Of a DNA stretch of 64,000 bases, positions 21,946 through 32,934 are shown one piece after another. Where the stretch lies: NCBI GenBank assembly GCA_019055375.1, contig JAHQIW010005848.1, positions 1 through 64,000 of the forward strand. The letters run 5' to 3'. Source of the DNA: Parelaphostrongylus tenuis (Eukaryota; Nematoda; Chromadorea; Rhabditida; Metastrongylidae). Below the pieces are notes generated by a model, which had not been told where the DNA came from, did no database searches, and saw only the letters and a list, made by a program, of their open reading frames with translations. Numbering within the stretch: position 1 is the stretch's first letter; each line of letters starts with the position of its first letter. The position numbers and the translations under genes are program-made.

Positions 21946-22620
21946 TGTTCCACCCAACATCTGTTATTTCCTATGAGTCACACATGGACATACTATAGAT
22001 AATACAAATCTGTGTAAAGGATTAAAATGTAAAACAAATTTATCGATAAAGTATACCATTGTATCTTGTGGATACTGCCCAAGTAATCTGAAGGCGACGT
22101 AATTTGCATGTTTATCGACCCGAGATCGCGGTGTACCCGAGACTTTGCCGGTGGCGAACACCTGTCGACGACATAGTTGCTCAGTGGTCAAAGAAGATGG
22201 CGATGGAGAGGGTTCACGCCCACAGTGGCACTTCATTCCTCTTTTCGATCTCATTGCTTGCTCGTTTTCTTTATCCTTTCATACTCATCTGTCGATAATG
22301 TTAGCTAGGTGTCGAAACATCAGCTATCAATTACCCTTTCCGTTCATGTACCTCGAATTGGTCACACATTTTTCGACGTCGTCACTCAGTTGTCCTTGAC
22401 ATCAAGTCTATCGTTCTCTCGTATAAATAAGTTCCCATCGTTAATGCTCATGATGGTTGTTGTAGATATATGTGTATATATTTTGATGTATTTAGGTTGC
22501 TCGTTATAAGGATAAAGCCCATCCCAAAATTCCGCTTGGCGGGACAAATCAAGACAAGTCAAACAGAAGAACTCTATCGCAAAGTATACAAGCAACGACT
22601 CAACTATCACTGGAACTGAG
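21946..22620 (+). repeat. BEL/Pao 5' LTR
   Basis: Direct repeat of 30,158-30,712: both share ACTGTTATTTCC-like starts, GATAATACAAATCTGTGTAAAG, GATACTGCC, AATCTGAAGGCGACG, CACGCCCACAGTGGCA and GAACTCTATCGCAAAGTA. The 5' LTR starts TGTT and carries about 120 bases (22,420-22,540) that the 3' LTR lacks. The 3' border is uncertain; a primer-binding site probably lies just after it. Confidence 0.8.
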
Positions 22621-22752
22621 ATAGTGGTGCATTGGCCGAACGAAGATTTCATCAGTAAAAAGCGAACAGCCTCAGCTTGAGAAGAGCAAAGGTACGCGGT
22701 TTCTTTTTCATAAAGGAATATTCTGAAAATTTAACTTTGAAAAGCTCGTATT

Positions 22753-23819
22753 TTGACTTCACCCATGACGTCCAATCTTGCCGCGCACCAAGCAGTCTTA
22801 ACAAACATTATTAATCGTCTGGAGACCTATCTAGACGACCACCGAGACCTTATCAACAGCCCCCATCGCTCCATCCGAAGAAGCTGATCATAAGGTGTAC
22901 ATCATTTCACTGCAAGATGAGCTAAAACAAGCAAAGATGATATCGAAACCCAAATGAACGCTGTCCAAATAGCACTGGACAATTACAACATAGCAGCAGA
23001 TCGCCTCGACCCTAACACACTGCTACTAGGACAAATCCAAGTACGAGTCGAGGTTAAAACGAAAAAAGCACTAATCTGATCGATAGGACAACAGTCCACA
23101 AGCCAAACTTCTGAAACTTCCAGATGAGTTGGAACGCATATTTAAAACTCACACGGACGCCATTATTGGCCCACCGAGCAAATTACCTAACCGCATCGCC
23201 AAAGTGACAACTTGAACCTTACCTCCTATTCTAATCCCGATATTCAGCTTGTAAACTTGGGAATGGGACTCATCCTGGGGAGCATTTGATCACACTGTGC
23301 ACTCACGACCCTTAAATGGTTTTCTAGAGATGAATTATCTACTTAGAACCATTCAAGGAGAACCCAAAATAAATAGCTAAATTTGCAATCCGTCAGTAGA
23401 AGCATATCTCTTAGTAACAGCAAAATTGACAGAAAAATATGGGACTCGGCAAAGCATCATCGAACAAATTTTGCGAAAATTACTCACACTCGAGGCAAAA
23501 AGCTTCCGCCTAAGGAGTCAGGAAAAACTATGTGACTCACTTTAATCTATTGCCCTCCAGTTGAAACGAAAAGAAGAACTGATAGATGGTACGATTCTGC
23601 AATAACTAATGCTTGAGAGGTTCAAAAAGGATGTCCAACGCCAAGTTATGCAGAAAGTACGTCAAAGAGAAAGCGCGTGATTGACGGAAGAATTGCTGGC
23701 AAGTATCAAAGAGTACATTAAAGAGGATCTCCAACCTCAAAACCAAGTGCGCAAAAAAGTCAACCTCAGATATGATGTCTGGGACACAAATGTTGGAAAT
23801 CCTCCACTATGGCAACCCA
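22753..23819 (+). pseudogene. BEL/Pao gag, N-terminal part
   Basis: A start-like frame reads MTSNLAAHQAVLTNIINRL at about 22,769. Later pieces in shifting frames match BEL gag: WEWDSF/HTVHSRPLN-like at about 23,260-23,330, then from 23,390 a clean stretch with EAYLLVTAKLTEKYGTRQ, IIEQILRKLLTLEA and RLRSQEKLCDSL. The closing piece is at 23,681-23,819. In-frame stops and at least three frameshifts make it non-functional. Gag would form the capsid of the particle. It is cut by the 0.93-kb insertion that follows and resumes at about 24,790. Confidence 0.75.
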
Positions 23820-24746
23820 TGCAACATTCATTGTTATTTTTATATTATCCTTCTGCGCGAATGATAACATAACGTGCTCGATTGTTAAGGTAACTTGAAC
23901 GCGAATGGTGGCGGTTGCGATGCGGGAGGACTGATACGCAGTGGAGGTACGCAGGCAATGGGCCGACGTCGAAGACAGTCGTGCGCCTTCAACTGGCCCG
24001 TGCGACCGTGTGGTTACCTTTCCTCTTCGCATTCGTTTCCATCTTCCCTTTAGCTTATCGTTCGCCTACAATTGTTGTTTATTGCGTGATGAGGCCCGAT
24101 TCAATTGCTAATTGTGACTTAGTCCATATGACGTATTTTTGTTTACCATCTTTTGCTTGATGGTCGACTGCTCGACGTCGCACTAGAGATTGTAATTGCA
24201 AATCCAGGTCACGGAGATGAGCCCAGTGGTGGGGATCATGGGTGACTCACCTCCGAGGATGTGTAGCGGGCTCGCAGGACGATATCGAACATGCAATGTG
24301 AGATTTATATGACTTATGACGACTATGATACTCACGCATCGTCGACCCAGCATACCGCCCTGGGGTTTTGTCATTCCGAGGCGACCACGGTGGCCTCCCT
24401 GGTTCCCCCGTCTCCTGATTGACGTTTGCAAACCTTTTAAGTAGACTACGATTGGTTCTCGCTCTTAGTCCTCACGTGTTTGACCCACGTCGTCTTACTA
24501 CTAATACTAACGACGCTGACATACTACATACTCACACGTTGACATACTACATACTTAGGAAGTAGCTACTAGTCGATCTACTACAGTGTATTGATTTATC
24601 GACTGTTACGTAATATGTCTTTTGATCCGCCAATTGGACTGGTTGGCGGATATGAGTATATTATGTGTAATTGTTGTTTATTTTAGGTTGTTTTCTATTA
24701 GCGATTTACTCTGGCTGTTATTCGCAACAAATCAATCCGCGTGGCA
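23820..24746 (+). mobile_element. 0.9-kb repeat L, insertion 1 in BEL gag
   Basis: Starts TGCAACATTCATTG and ends CCGCGTGGCA; a near-copy is at 26,010-26,890 and a shorter one at 40,000-40,449. TG...CA ends, a TATA-like stretch and AATAAA-like words suggest a solo LTR, but I cannot show an internal region of its own. About 45 bases after the end (to about 24,795) are also shared with insertion 2, so the true border may be further right. No coding content. Confidence 0.65.
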
Positions 24747-24789
24747 GGTACACCAACACATATCATTCGAAGGACATTCACTACCGTAA

Positions 24790-25900
24790 TCACTACATCC
24801 ACAAGCCCATTCAAATCAGCAGAAATAATAATAATAAAACCGTGTTTCTATTGCGAAAAACAGGGCACTCACCAAACGATTGCCACAACGTTGTAAGCAT
24901 AGAAAGGAGATTAAACGTCAAGCAAATACGCAATCAATGTCATCAAAGTACCATAAGACACCCACTTGCCAAGGTGGCTCTTGGTGGATTTGTCACCTAC
25001 ATGGACACCATTTCTATATGCAGGAAGCAGAATATTATAAACTAACAATTTGCTTCAACAGAACAAAAAAAAAGAAAGCCCCATAACAGCTACAAGAGCG
25101 CCAACAGCCCACAAGAAGGAGCTGTCTTCCAGTGCAAGAACCAATGCAATAGCCACTGATCAATAGCCAGAAACAGATTCCACAGTGATACAAGCAAACA
25201 TCAATCTCATGTCCAGTGAACAGGTATTTATAGGGCAAGGCCTAGCCCTCAACTGAGACATCAAGAGTAAGGAGTGAATAGACAAACTGCTTGATACAGG
25301 GTCAGACTGATCATTTATTACGAAAAATACCCCCAAGGTCTTCGACTGCTCGCGATCGACTCCATCGATCTAAATATCCATAAACTGGATGCCTAAAAGC
25401 GATCAAGCAGACCTGTGTGATTACGACATTACAAATGATTGATAACTAAAGAACAAAACACGGCATCGTAGTAACGATATGTAATCGCGTGCAAAACCAT
25501 TCAAATGCATCCCACTTAGTGAAGAAGACAAAAGCGTCTCAGCTCGTAGCAACATACGCCCCTCCATTGACCCGTTAGCAGATAATATTCACCCAGAAAT
25601 CCTACTCGGTTGCTCAGATGTGTTCTCCTTACTACAGATTCAATCAGTGCCAACCTATGCATTACCATCGGGACTGAAACTGATCCCTCCTAAGCTAGGA
25701 TACCTTGTTGTAGGAGCCAACCACAACCATTGTATGGTGGCCCATGATAGCACGGTGCTGGTTGAGCGCACCATACGGTCTACTCAAACAACCACAAAGG
25801 AACAGTCATGGAACGATTTCTGTACCCTTGAATCCGCAGGAGTCCAAGAATTCACAGATTCCAACATAATAGAGCGTCAACAATGAAACATGGAAGTCTG
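24790..25900 (+). pseudogene. BEL/Pao gag zinc knuckle and aspartyl protease
   Basis: A CCHC knuckle (CFYCEK... then TGHSPNDC) at 24,840-24,890 is split by a one-base frameshift. The protease region has LLDTGSD at about 25,291, the catalytic Asp motif of retroelement aspartyl proteases, then PEILLGCSDVFSLL and LPSGLKLIPPKLGYL at 25,590-25,715, typical of the DUF1758 domain of nematode BEL elements. A linker toward the reverse transcriptase (VWKRFESTIQKRHDG) runs to about 25,940. Stops and frameshifts break the frame throughout. Confidence 0.8.
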
Positions 25901-26009
25901 GAAGCGATTCGAAAGCACGATACAAAAAAGGCACGACGGCTAGTACGTGTAACTACCATGGAGGCAGGACGTACATACATTACCAAGCAACAGAGGTTAT
26001 AGCAAATCA

Positions 26010-26890
26010 TGCAACATTCATTGCTATTTTTATATTATCTTTCTATATGAGTGATAACATAATGAGTTTGATTGTTAAGGTAAACTTGGACGCGAGTGGC
26101 GCCGCTACAGGAGGACTGGTGCGCAGCATGGACTGGAGTTACGCAATCCATGGGCCGACGACGACGAGAGTCGAGCGCCTTCAACTGGTCCATGCGGCCG
26201 CCGGGTTACCTTTCGTCTTCGTATTCGTTTCCTTCTCCCTTTAGCTTATCGATCACTTACAATTATTGTTTATGACTCGATGTGGCTCAGCTCAGTTGCT
26301 GATTGCTGACTTTGTCCATAAACGTTAATTTTGTTCACCACCTTTTACTTGATGAATGATTGCTCGATGTTGCACTAGAGTTTGTAATTGCAAACCCAGG
26401 TCACGGAGACGTGCCCAATGGTAGGGGTCGTGGGCAACTTACCCCTAGGGATGGGTAGCAGGCTCGTGAGACGATCTCGAACATACAGTGTGAGACTTAT
26501 ATGACTTATGACGGCTATGAAACTCACACATCGTCGACCCGTCATACCGCCCTGGGGTTTCGTAATTCCGAGGCGACCACGATAGCCTCCCTGGTTCCCC
26601 ATCTCCTGACTGACGTTTGCAAACCTTTTAAGCTGACTACAATTGGTTCTCGCTCTTTGTCCTCATGTATTTGACACACGCTGACATACTACTCATGTTA
26701 CGAAATAGCTACTAGTCGAGCTACTACAATGTATTGATATAACGACTATTGCGAAATATACCTTTTTGCTCCGCCAATTGGATTGGTTGAAGGATATGAT
26801 TGTATTATATGTAATTATTATTTATTATAGGTTGTTTTCTATAAGCGATATATTCTGGCTATAATTTCTAATAAATTAATCCGCGTGGCA
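26010..26890 (+). mobile_element. 0.9-kb repeat L, insertion 2 between protease and RT
   Basis: Direct copy of 23,820-24,746, starting TGCAACATTCATTGC and ending CCGCGTGGCA. CAGAGGTTATAGCAAA just before it and CAGAGGTATGGCAGT shortly after the shared 45-base tail look like a decayed target duplication. BEL coding matches continue on both sides, so this is an insertion and not the element's own LTR. Confidence 0.65.
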
Positions 26891-26934
26891 GGTATACTAA
26901 CACATAGAATTCAACGAGGCATTCACTACTGCAA

Positions 26935-28062
26935 CCACTACAGAGGTATGGCAGTCAAGAGACTCCAGGCACACTCGCTATTCTAAAAGACAACCCCACT
27001 ATATTGCGTTAATTTCAAAAAACTATTACCGAACAATTGCAGCAAAACATTGAAGAAGAAGTCGGTGAATCACGATTAAATAACGGAGCTATCATTCACT
27101 ATCTCCTGCACCACGCGTACACACCCCGCACTAGGAAACTGCAAAGTTAAGAATTGTTTACGACGCTTCAGCACACTCACGGTTGTCACCGTCTTTAAAC
27201 AATGTTTTCCATATAGGGCCAACTATTTTGCCGCAGATATGTGACATTCTCCTATAATTCTGCATCGGGAAAATTGCGCTAATCAGCGACGTGGAGAAAA
27301 CCTTTCATCATGTACCGTTGCAGGAACAAGACAGAGACGCTGCACACTTTTTATGGATCAAGGACATCAGCCAACCTTGTAACTCAAGAAATCTACTCGT
27401 TTATAAATTCACACGGGTCACCTTTGGCCTCAACTGCTCACCATTTCTTCTAGCAGAAACTATCAAGTGCCACTTAAGCAACTATACAGAAAACTCTGCA
27501 CTATTTGAAGACTTGTTGGAAAATACGTACGTCGACAATGTTATTATGATAGCCAAATCAACGTGGGAAGCCTTGAAGACATACAAAGAATTGAAACGTC
27601 TTCTAAGACTTAGGCATGAACCTAAGACAGTTCTTATCAAATGATCAACGGACTTTACGCAAAATACCCCCGCAGTATTTGGCATCAACTACGAAACAAA
27701 AGGATCTAGGAATTATGTGGCATGCACTCGAAGATGAACTCTTTCTCTCATGCAGTTACCCAAACAAAAGTAAATTGACAAAGCGATCAATTGCCGAACT
27801 AGTTGCGGTCATTTATGGCCCACTTGGATGGCTCACACCACTCACCTTACGAGGGAAACTATTGTTGCGAAGCCTAGGAAACCTCAACTATTCTTGGGGC
27901 ACACCGTTGCACAAGGAGCACGTCGATCATTGGGTCAAAATAACAGAAGACCACAACGGATTCGAATTCACCATTCCGCGAGAAATTACTCAAATTGAAA
28001 CACCCAGTAAATTAGTCCTCTTCGCAGATGCAAGGAAACAATGCATGGCAACCTGCGCTTAA
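26935..28062 (+). pseudogene. BEL/Pao reverse transcriptase
   Basis: After RGMAVKRLQ at about 26,945 the BEL-type RT lead-in follows (LQQNIEEEVGESRL, 27,035-27,090). The palm is in 27,291-27,644: TFHHVPLQEQDRDAAHFLW, FTRVTFGLNCSPFLL and TYVDNVIM, the last being the YVD(D/N) catalytic motif. The connection domain continues at 27,616-28,062 in another frame (FLSCSYPNKSKLTKRS, IYGPLGWLTPLTLRGKLLLR). It would copy the element RNA into DNA. Frameshifts at about 27,285 and 27,640 and stops upstream of 27,290 abolish function. Confidence 0.88.
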
Positions 28063-28065
28063 CTC

Positions 28066-28680
28066 GTGGCGAACAATAATTCACAACTATTAGCAGTCAA
28101 ATCGAAATTACCTCCACTCAAAGTTACTTCAACTATACCAAAATTGGAATTGAATGCACTGACAATGGCAACTCAGTTAGCTCATACAATATACACCGCC
28201 CTCAAATATCATACACCAATAACGCAAGTAGTAATTCTTTCAGATTCGAAAATCGCTCTAAGCTGGATACGATCGGAAAAAACGGAAAAGGCACCTAGCG
28301 TGTTGGTCAAAAACCAGATTGAAGAAATACAGGGTAGAGCACAGCACAGAAAACTACCCCTCCGCTTCGGGTACGTCGCCAGCAACCAAAACGCAGCAGA
28401 CCGCACCACTAGAGGGCTAAACAAAACGGAACTGAAAGATCACATCTGGTGGAAGGGGCCCAAATTTATCACAGACACAGCAGTGAAGCTCAATAATCTC
28501 TTCAAACTATCATACGATGAAACCAAAGAAGATCCACCCACGATAGTCTCAACAAAACCATGAAAAACTAACTCTACGGTGACATTTACAACGAGCAAAC
28601 CTATTGAAGAACTACTCGACTGGAACAGAGTCAACGAACTCACAGCGGCAAAACTAACGACAGCGTAGGTTCTGAAATTC
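28066..28680 (+). pseudogene. BEL/Pao RNase H region
   Basis: One stop separates this from the RT frame. The stretch reads TIPKLELNALTMATQLAHT, VVILSDSKIALSWIRSEK and FGYVASNQNAADRTTRGL, the usual BEL RNase H order with the SD.. and NxAD motifs. The Glu of KLEL and the Asp of LSDS are retained. The frame ends at 28,561; a following piece to about 28,670 (KPIEELLDWNRVNEL) belongs to the linker to integrase. Confidence 0.85.
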
Positions 28681-29700
28681 ATCAACAAAATAATCTCGAG
28701 GATACGCAGAGAAATGAGAGACCGAATACACCAACGTATTCCAGAGTTAATAGCAGCCACATCGGAAGAATGCATCACAGCAGGCGAATACGAGATGGCA
28801 CTGAAAGTACTAGTACGAAATCACCAAGCTACATATTGCAGTTCCTACTTCCCAAAACCTTTAAAAAATCTAAATACTTACCAAGGTGACAGCACAGTCA
28901 TACGTTGCAAAGGACGACTGGGCAGGACATCTTTACCTTAGGAAACGCAACTGCCAACTTTGATTCAGCCAAAGACTCCAATGGCTTAATAATAGTGAAA
29001 GATGCTCACCTCCCGTATCACTGTGGTACAAGCCAAACAATGGCCAAAGTAGGAAAACGATTTTGGATACCACGATTAAGCACCCGGCATGGCAAACTGT
29101 CAGAAGGTATATCCGTGCCAAAAACTGAATAGCCTCCCTTACAAGTATTCGAAAATGGACGACTTACCACAAACACGGGTTATACGAACAAGACCATTTC
29201 AACATGTTGGCATCGACTATTTTGGACCATTAAGGACGAAAAGAAACAATATCCAATAAAGACTATGGGATTGTACTCACATGTGCAACAACACGGTTAC
29301 TCCACATCGCAATGGTTCGGGACATGTCAATTCTTAGCGTTGAGGAATCTTCGCAAGACGAGGAACCCGGAACACAACTAGGTCTGACAATGTATTCAAC
29401 TTTTTCCTCACGAAACTGTGACTAACCATGTAGAGGACTTTGTAGACTTCTATATTGTAAGACCGATAGACTTCATACAACGTGACATCATCCTCACCTA
29501 TCCTTTCGAGAAAATTGTAGGTCACAGCGATGATCAGAATACCGTCCTTCACATGAAGCAGTACAACTGTGTACACGTCAACAAGTGAAAGAAGCTTTGC
29601 GATCAAACCACACATTAATCGAACGATATTGGACTATATGGAATCAATATTATCTCACGAGCCTGAGGGAGTCACACAAACTTTACATCGATAATAAAAG
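28681..29700 (+). pseudogene. BEL/Pao integrase
   Basis: Zinc-binding N-terminal part: IIVKDAHLPYHCGTSQTMAK and VGKRFWIPRL at 28,990-29,080 (the HH part). The catalytic core starts with FQHVGIDYFGPL at about 29,195, carrying the first catalytic Asp. Downstream the sequence decays and the remaining D and E cannot be placed with confidence. A linker segment (MRDRIHQRIPELIAATSEE, 28,714 on) precedes it. Several frameshifts are present. Confidence 0.8.
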
Positions 29701-30100
29701 AACATGCTCATTGAGTCCAAAGAAGTAATGGTAGTGGCTCATATCGGAACCAATACTACCACGACGCGCATGGAAAGTAGCACGCATTACGAAATTCAAC
29801 GCTTCCAATGGAGTAGTAAGAGACGAATTGCCAAATTGCAAAACTATAAGATGCCCAATCAATATGTTGATTCCGCTAGAACTAGACCACACAACAGTAC
29901 AAAATAACACAACACCCAACTATAACAGCAGAGAAGCCGTAGCCGACTGTGACACATCGGAGTCAACAACAAAGACTATAACTTTCGTACTCGACAAGGT
30001 AAAACCACAGCACTACGGGCTATACAGTCACTATCATGGGATCATAGCCAATCAGAAGCAGAGAGGTAACGGGGTACCAGCTTACACCTCATAGCCGGAA
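29701..30100 (+). pseudogene. BEL/Pao pol C-terminal tail
   Basis: Frames at 29,704-29,907 and 29,828-30,094 give broken matches to the tail of BEL polyproteins (RPINML-like CPINMLIPLELDHTTVQN, then REAVADCDTSESTTKT). The tail ends at a stop at about 30,092. Function is unknown; it is structural in the integrase C-terminal region. Confidence 0.65.
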
Positions 30101-30132
30101 CACTCCAGATTAAAGGTCGCGTGCACCATTCT

Positions 30133-30157
30133 TTCAAGGGACGGGGAGTATAACAGT
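30133..30157 (+). other. Polypurine tract before the BEL 3' LTR
   Basis: AAGGGACGGGGAGTA lies directly before the 3' LTR start, the position of the plus-strand primer in LTR retroelements. Confidence 0.6.
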
Positions 30158-30712
30158 TGTGTCGCCAAACAACTGTTATTTCCTCTGCGTCGCTCATGGA
30201 CATACCATAGATAATACAAATCTGTGTAAAGGATTAAAATGTAAAATAAGTTTATCGAATAGGTATAAAACTGTATCCTTTGGATACTGCCTCACGTAAT
30301 CTGAAGGCGACGAAATTTGCATGTTTATCGGACCTTGCCGGTGGCGGACACCTGTCGATGAAATGGTTGCTCAGTGGTAAAAAAAAAGGTGGCGATGGAG
30401 AGGTTCACGCCCACAGTGGCATTTCATTACTCTTTTCAATCTCATTGCTTGTCGTTTTCTTTGCCTTTTTATATTCATCTTTCGATAATGTTAACTAGGT
30501 GTCAAAACATCAGCTATCAGTTATCCTTTCCGGTCATGTACCTCGAATCAATCACTCATTTTTTGACGTCGTCACTCAATTGCCCTTGGCATCAACTTTA
30601 TCGTTCTCGTGGCGGGACAAATCAAGGCGAGTCAAACAGGAGAACTCTATCGCAAAGTACACAAGCAACGATTCAACGAAATAACATTATTGTACTCCCT
30701 GGGATCTGAGCT
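30158..30712 (+). repeat. BEL/Pao 3' LTR
   Basis: Direct copy of the 5' LTR at 21,946-22,620, diverged by many substitutions and by the loss of about 120 bases. Extensive differences between the LTRs mean an old insertion. The right border is uncertain within about 20 bases. Confidence 0.78.
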
Positions 30713-31125
30713 TTCGATCAAAAAGGAGTCTTGAGAAAAAGTATTGGTACTCATATGTTACACGGCGACAAATCTATAAACCGATCTCAGTTGCTGGGTA
30801 AGAATTTTTCATAAGAACACTCTCACATGATCGCGTGCTTTTTTTCTTATCCCGCTTACAATTCTCTGGATATAACTCCTTACTCAGAATGCTAGTACTC
30901 ATTTGTTAGCACAAGATTCGAAAAACAAAAAGATATGTTTGCTTTTTGGAAAAGCTCTTTTGATAGCGCTGCTGTAGAAAGGAAAGGTGCGTGCTTTAAA
31001 CCTTGCCGAACAGAGCTTTTCCTTCTATTTGTCAGTAATCATTCAATAGCGCAAGCTTGAATGATTCCAATGTTATGCTTATTTTTGAGAATTCAAACAA
31101 CGAATTCCCAGAACAGCCATAAACT
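30713..31125. repeat. Spacer with a weak R2 repeat copy
   Basis: Positions 30,950-31,110 resemble the R2 family (GCGCTGCTGTAGAAAGGAAA, then AGAGCTTTTCCTT, CATTCAATAGCGCAAGC). The rest is unassigned AT-rich sequence. Confidence 0.4.
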
Positions 31126-31129
31126 GGGA

Positions 31130-31905
31130 TGTATTTAAATCATTTATCAACTCTTGGGAGGATACCGTTGTCGACAACATCGACGAACAATGCGACCAGC
31201 TCGTTGAATATTTTCATATTAGCGCTATGAAAGCCGATAGTCCTAATGTCACATAGAGACGCTTGTCTTCGCAGACACTCGAGCTGATACGTCAACGAGA
31301 GTCGCACGAGCTATAGGCAACTGAAACATGACGTCCGAACATGTGAAACGCTGCAGAGAATCGATAAGAGAAGAAAGAACGACGAGAATCAGTTATGGCA
31401 GAAGCTGGAAAGAGCATTAGCAAAGCCCAGTGAAGCTTTGCCAACTACAAGACCAAGATGATTGCACTCCGATGCCCTAATTGGACACTTACAGCGTCCA
31501 TAAGGGCAATGGAGAAAATCATGCAACAGTGTTACTCGGATCTTTTCGCTAGCAATGTCCTCTTACTGTCATATAAATTGGAAGAGGATGAATTTGTCGT
31601 TCACCTGTCCTCCCTCCCGAATTCCGACATGCTAAATCGCCGGTGAAGAACAGACCAACACCCGGCACAGACAGAATTAGACTAGAACGCCTGAAAAGCC
31701 TACCACCAATTCTCATTAACACCTTTGCTCGGCTCTTCACTCGTTGCATGTCAGTTTGCGAGGTTTCCATTCAGTCGAAAAGCAGGAATACCGTGTTGTT
31801 GTTCAACAAAGGAGACCTTCACGGCATAGGCAATTATCGCACAATCTGCTTGCTGTCCCTTGTATATAAACTCAATTTTCGTGCTTACAGCGAATTATGC
31901 GCGTG
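31130..31905 (+). pseudogene. RTE-type LINE fragment, pre-RT and start of RT
   Basis: The stretch before 31,440 reads like the linker between endonuclease and reverse transcriptase of nematode RTE elements. At 31,640-31,900 the RT opens in shifting frames: TPGTDRIRLERLKSLPPILI, then SRNTVLLFNKGDLHGIGNYR and TICLLSLVYKL, the fingers motif (fKKGDp..igNYRpI.LLsv.YKl). The fragment stops at about 31,905, before the FADD motif. RTE proteins perform target-primed reverse transcription; this copy is dead. Confidence 0.8.
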
Positions 31906-32282
31906 ATAGAAATGAAGTCTAAAGGCCAGTGTAAAACTTATTTTAGATTTTACAGCTTTATAAAAGTGTGGTTTGAAAAACCGACAAAGTGTGGCTGTAG
32001 CCAGAGATTTGAGCTTCCGATCGATTACTAACACTACTAGGAAAAGTTCCTGGATAGCGAATGAGATAGGTTTATAAACTTGTCGCCGCCTAACATATAA
32101 GTTTCAAGGTTTTTTTTCAACGGAAAAGACTACTAGGAAACCGTGCATTCAAATGAATACATTTCATCTCAGAAGGGTTGATGCATTTTGCTGTACTGTT
32201 TTGACATCATTATCTCAGTGGTTTGCCAGTTTATTGCTGCAGTGATGCTATAACAAATATCGACGAACAATAATATTAGTTC
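31906..32282. other. No gene recognised
   Basis: Spacer of AT-rich sequence with no supported feature. Confidence 0.4.
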
Positions 32283-32363
32283 TGCTATCGGCTGCTTTTT
32301 TACAGACCCGCTCAAAATGATTCAATCTGATAAAGATATGACATATTTTGAGCCACAGGTCTA

Positions 32364-32411
32364 GTGCTATATAGGCGCCTATTTCGTCCTATTGGGACTC
32401 ATCAGTAGCAC
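32364..32411 (-). ncRNA. Hammerhead ribozyme, complete core (copy 3)
   Basis: The minus strand has the same ribozyme as 19,767-19,814: GTGCTA, CTGATGA, GTCC-CAATA-GGAC, GAAA, ATAG-GCGC-CTAT, A, TAGCAC. All core bases and all stem pairs are kept. Cleavage is predicted between + strand positions 32,370 and 32,369. Confidence 0.87.
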
Positions 32412-32565
32412 CCTCCCTCGGTTCAGTCGATCCCTTGAGGTGAAATAATCCTCTAAAGGAACCGACGCCGAGTAAAATTAAGCACCCAAAGTAGGATGAT
32501 GGTATTACCTGACTTTGTGGTGACCGGCAGTCGAGCTTACGGCTTTTAAAATGAACTATACTATA

Positions 32566-32596
32566 CCAATAGGACAAAATAGGCGCCTATATAGCA
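32566..32596 (+). ncRNA. Truncated hammerhead remnant (3' half)
   Basis: Begins in loop II (CCAATAGGAC) and keeps stem III and TAGCAC, but the CTGATGAG half is gone and GAAA reads AAAA. It cannot cleave on its own. Confidence 0.7.
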
Positions 32597-32832
32597 CTAG
32601 ACCTATGGCTCAAAATATGTCACATCCTTATCAAATTAAATCATTTTGAGCGGATCTGTAAAAAAGCAGTCGATAGCAGAAGTATAGTTCATTTTAAAAG
32701 CCGTAAGCTCGACTGCCGGTCACCACAAAGTCAGGTAATACCATCATCCTACTTTGGGTGCTTAATTTTACTCGGCGTCGGTTCCTTTAGAGGATTATTT
32801 CACCTCAAGGGATCGACGGAACCGAGGGAGGT

Positions 32833-32878
32833 TGCTACTGATGAGTCCCAATAGGACGAAATAGGCGCCTATATAGCA
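32833..32878 (+). ncRNA. Hammerhead ribozyme, complete core (copy 4)
   Basis: TGCTA (32,833-32,837), CTGATGA, GTCC-CAATA-GGAC, GAAA, ATAG-GCGC-CTAT, A32,873, TAGCA. The outermost stem I pair of the other copies is lost (GTTGCTA instead of GGTGCTA), leaving five pairs in stem I. The core is complete, so activity is plausible though weaker. Confidence 0.8.
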
Positions 32879-32934
32879 CTAGACCTATGGCTCAAAATAT
32901 GTCATATCCTTATCAGATTAAATCAGTTCATATT

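Larger units (their letters stand above)
32283..32930. mobile_element. Inverted Penelope-like terminal units with hammerheads
   Basis: Three pieces: a full minus copy (32,283-32,563), a 5'-truncated plus piece (32,566-32,660) and a full plus copy (about 32,655-32,930). The minus and full plus copies agree almost base for base for 250 bases. The plus piece and full copy are in tandem and joined at TCTGTAAAAAAGCAG. Such inverted or tandem terminal repeats are typical of Penelope-like elements. The unit ends about 5 bases from the stop codon of the neighbouring pseudogene (32,935). Confidence 0.8.

Noticed and set aside
23820..26890. A complete LTR element with 0.9-kb LTRs and the 24.8-26.0 kb segment as its interior
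   Set aside because: The interior is BEL gag knuckle and protease that continues directly from BEL coding sequence outside both repeats, so two insertions into one BEL element fit better.
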